Shown: positions 61,496 to 64,000 of the stretch, piece after piece | Position numbering within the stretch: the stretch's first letter is position 1 | Layout of the letters: every line of letters starts with the position of its first letter | From: Eutrophocola sp965661105 | GTDB lineage: Bacteria; Pseudomonadota; Gammaproteobacteria; Pseudomonadales; Pseudohongiellaceae | Direction: 5' to 3' | DNA length: 64,000 bases | Assembly: GCA_965661105.1 (NCBI GenBank) | Contig: CBFICR010000003.1 | Location: forward strand, 1 to 64,000 | Made by a program: the position numbers and the translations under genes | The notes under the pieces: generated by a model | Seen by the model: only the letters and a program-made list of their open reading frames with translations | Told to the model about the DNA's origin: nothing | The model's database searches: none

Positions 61496-61764
61496 ATTCG
61501 ATATTCATCATTGATTGGTTAAAGTAATGAAACACAGTTGAGTTAATAGTCATATTGGAACAGTCCACAGGAACTCTTGCAACTTGGCATCTTAATCTAA
61601 TGACCTGACGCCTCTTTTGATGAGTGATGAAGTTTCAAGTTGCAAACGTCCCAGATACCCTGCTATTTTGGAACTTCCCAAAACCTAAAATAAGACTTTT
61701 CTACTGAAAAAAGCATTACCACCGGTTGGTTGACGTTCTTCCGGCGTACAAGGGAGCCATTCCC

Positions 61765-64000
61765 ATGACAAGGAACGTAGCTTTAAAAATTGTCGGTGGC
61801 TACATGCTGACCGCCCTGCTCTATATTTTCCTGAGTGACTGGCTGCTATTTTCCCTGACCAGCAATCCCGACCTGATTGATGACATCAGCATCGTGAAAG
61901 GCTGGGGCTTTGTACTGGTCACCGGGCTCACCCTGCTGTTCCTGATTACCCGAATGAGCCAGAAAGAAAGCGACCGTTACCGGGCCCTGCTTGATAACCA
62001 TCATGCCGTCATTCTGGTGATAGACATGACAAGTGGACGCCTGGTAGATGCCAGTTCTGCTGCTGAAACCTATTACGGCTGGTCACGCAAAAAATTACTC
62101 AAAAAACACATCAGCGATATCAATTTGTTGCCCCCCGAGCGCCTGATGGAGGAACTGGCCAGGGCTTCACGAAATGAAACCTCGATCTTTCGTTTTCAGC
62201 ATCGACTGGCCAACGGGGATATACGCGAGGTGGAGGTCAATTCCGGACCCATCACACTGAATGAAAAGCAATACCTGCTTTCTGTAGTCCATGACGTTAC
62301 TGAGCAGATCCGGGCCCGGCAGCAGGTGGACAGGCTAAGTCGCCTGTACAACCTGCTTTATCACAGTGCCCATGCCCTGCATGAAGCCCGTACCCCGGAT
62401 CAGCTGTATCAGGCCATATGTAACCAGGCCGTGGAACGGGGAGGATTCTCAATGGCCTGGGTTGGCTTGAGAGGGAGTAATAACGAAATTCGCCCGGTGG
62501 CCCGTGCCGGCGATGACCATGGCTATATAGACAGTATTGATGCCACTCTTGATACCGCCAGTCCGAAAAGCCAGGGGCCCACGGCCATTGCTATCACCAG
62601 TGGTAGTCTCAAGATTAACAATGATTTTTCTGCCACTCCGGGCACCGAGCCCTGGCGGGAAAGCGCCCGACAGGCAGGCTTTGCTGCCTCTGCTGCCCTG
62701 CCCTTTCGTATTGGCAACGAAGCTTTTGGCAGCCTGAACCTGTATGCCGGCGAAAAGAACTTTTTTGGTAACAGGGAAATTCAGACACTGCAGGAAATCA
62801 CCCATTCCATCAGCTATAGCCTGGATCATATAGCCCATACCCTGTCCCTTGAAACTACCCGGGACGTGGTGGAAAACAGCCCGGTAGTTCTGTTTCGCTG
62901 GCGCAATGCGCCGGACTGGCCAATGGATTATGTCTCAAGCAACGTCAGTCGCTGGGGCTATCAGCCGGAACAACTGCTGGCAGGGAAAATCACATTTGCC
63001 GAGATGACCCACCCCGACGATCTGGAGAGGGTCAGGGCTGAGGTCGAGCAATACACGGCAGCCGGGGCAAATGAATATCGGCAAAGCTATCGCGTGGTCA
63101 CCGCTCAGGGAGAAGCCCGCTGGGTGCAGGACTATACCCGGGTCATTCGCGATGGCCAGGGCATCGTCCTCTACTACCAGGGTACACTGACCGATATAAC
63201 CGAAAGGCAGGAAGCGCTGCAGGAGCTGGAAGACAGCGAGCGACGTTTTCGTCAGGCAATCAAACAGGCACCGGTGCCTATCATGCTGCATGCCGAGGAC
63301 GGGGAGGTCCTGATAATCAGCAATACCTGGCTGGAACTCACCGGCTACAGTGAAACCGAGTTAAAGACAATCGAGGCCTGGACTGCCCTGGCCTACGGTG
63401 AACGGCAAAGCGAAGTAAAAGAGGTCATCAGGAATTTATACAAGCAGTTCAAACCCACACTTGAAGGCGAATTTGAGATCGCCACCCGTTTCGGTCCCAG
63501 GGTGACCTGGGATTTCACTTCCGTGGGCCTGGGCAGGGGGAGCGACGGCCGTCGCATCACCATCAGCATTGCTACCGATGTGACCGCGCGCAATGCCATG
63601 GAACGGGTTCTGGTCGAAGCTGAAAACCAGCAGAGACTGATTCTTGAGAATTCACCGGATCTGGTGTTTGTGAACCGGGAAGACAAAATACATTACATCA
63701 ATCCTCTGGGTTTGCACTTGCTGGGCGCCACAAGCAAAAAAGACATACTGGGGCGCAGTATCTATGACCTGTTTGATCCCGGCAATCACGACTCAATTCG
63801 TCAACGCATTAGCCAATTACGCTCCACTGTCGGCAAGTCAGTGTCTCCCGCCTTTGAAAACATTGTGGCACTGGATGGTTCCACGATTCCAATGCAGGTG
63901 CAGGCAGTCTCTTATGAACATGATGGTACGCTGGATATCCTGGTGACCTGCCGGGATATCAGGGAACAGCTACAGGCCAAAAGAACCATTGCAGAGCACA
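61765..64000 (+). CDS. Membrane multi-PAS/GAF sensor protein (3' end outside window)
   Basis: Open from ATG 61765 to the window edge, 745 residues so far. Two N-terminal membrane helices (GGYMLTALLYIFLSDWLLF and GFVLVTGLTLLFLIT) precede a PAS domain (~75-190, ending HDVTEQIRAR), a GAF domain (~200-360, LYNLLYHSAHALHEARTPDQL to FGSLNLYA), then three more PAS/PAC units (~375-495 ending GTLTDITERQEAL, ~500-620 ending SIATDVTARNAM, and ~630 onward). The output domain lies beyond the edge and could be a histidine kinase or a GGDEF/EAL module. The start is not backed by a strong ribosome site (AGGGAG lies 10 bases upstream). Confidence 0.85.
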   Translation, partial: MTRNVALKIVGGYMLTALLYIFLSDWLLFSLTSNPDLIDDISIVKGWGFVLVTGLTLLFLITRMSQKESDRYRALLDNHHAVILVIDMTSGRLVDASSAAETYYGWSRKKLLKKHISDINLLPPERLMEELARASRNETSIFRFQHRLANGDIREVEVNSGPITLNEKQYLLSVVHDVTEQIRARQQVDRLSRLYNLLYHSAHALHEARTPDQLYQAICNQAVERGGFSMAWVGLRGSNNEIRPVARAGDDHGYIDSIDATLDTASPKSQGPTAIAITSGSLKINNDFSATPGTEPWRESARQAGFAASAALPFRIGNEAFGSLNLYAGEKNFFGNREIQTLQEITHSISYSLDHIAHTLSLETTRDVVENSPVVLFRWRNAPDWPMDYVSSNVSRWGYQPEQLLAGKITFAEMTHPDDLERVRAEVEQYTAAGANEYRQSYRVVTAQGEARWVQDYTRVIRDGQGIVLYYQGTLTDITERQEALQELEDSERRFRQAIKQAPVPIMLHAEDGEVLIISNTWLELTGYSETELKTIEAWTALAYGERQSEVKEVIRNLYKQFKPTLEGEFEIATRFGPRVTWDFTSVGLGRGSDGRRITISIATDVTARNAMERVLVEAENQQRLILENSPDLVFVNREDKIHYINPLGLHLLGATSKKDILGRSIYDLFDPGNHDSIRQRISQLRSTVGKSVSPAFENIVALDGSTIPMQVQAVSYEHDGTLDILVTCRDIREQLQAKRTIAEH

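Overview
The window looks like chromosome from a marine-type gammaproteobacterium close to the Pseudomonadales/Cellvibrionales. Base composition is near half GC. Gene order follows two blocks known from Pseudomonas: algW/degS-hisD-hisG-murA-ibaG-mla-kdsD-kdsC-lptCAB-rpoN-ptsN-rapZ-ptsO, and dksA-gluQ-cbrB-pcnB-panB-panC-(panD)-acs. The genus cannot be fixed from sequence alone. I saw no rRNA, tRNA, CRISPR array, insertion sequence or prophage.

Layout. 1-4.7 kb: a DoxX-like membrane protein cut by the window edge, a small membrane-protein gene held between two near-identical palindromes, an outer-membrane CBM9/DUF5916 protein and an amidohydrolase-type decarboxylase. 4.9-9.7 kb: an aldehyde dehydrogenase and small genes (YciI, an orphan ribbon-helix-helix protein, DUF1244, YciH, Nif3/YbgI). 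10-26.4 kb: the conserved envelope and nitrogen-PTS block, covering periplasmic stress protease, histidine and peptidoglycan synthesis, Kdo synthesis, LPS export, sigma-54, PTS-Ntr, RapZ, MgtE and DarP. 26.5-32.3 kb: Mrp/ApbC, a membrane pyrophosphatase and three poorly known proteins. 32.3-47.7 kb: a TraR/DksA-like zinc finger protein, a PLP enzyme, Rieske protein, SfsA, DksA with a long basic tail, GluQ-RS, a degenerate CbrB-like regulator, PcnB, a deoxynucleoside kinase, PanB/C/D, RimK/RimB, Acs and an AlkD-like protein. 47.7-64 kb: an accessory zone with a K+ channel, PhoX, the arsenite pump Acr3 beside a broken arsC, an AT-rich phosphoesterase/glycosyltransferase pair, secreted proteins, phospholipase A, a PQQ dehydrogenase, two tandem BLUF photoreceptors, cytochrome b561 and the start of a multi-PAS sensor.

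How the genes work together. KdsD and KdsC make Kdo for lipid A core, and LptC/LptA/LptB supply part of the machine that carries LPS outward. The pantothenate genes and Acs feed CoA and acetyl-CoA supply. RpoN, PtsN, RapZ and PtsO form the nitrogen-PTS control group.

Most unusual points: (i) the CbrB-like regulator has lost the receiver phospho-Asp (Asn52) and Lys (Leu97), has GAFPGA in place of GAFTGA, and has no cbrA beside it; (ii) MlaC stands alone without mlaFED/mlaB and has an N-terminal extension with lysine at every fifth residue for eight periods; (iii) DksA has a roughly 95-residue Lys/Ala/Pro tail built from 12-residue repeats; (iv) a CTTGNNN heptamer repeat family occurs in two intergenic places; (v) a palindrome pair with a compensatory base-pair change brackets a small gene; (vi) arsC is a pseudogene next to an intact acr3.
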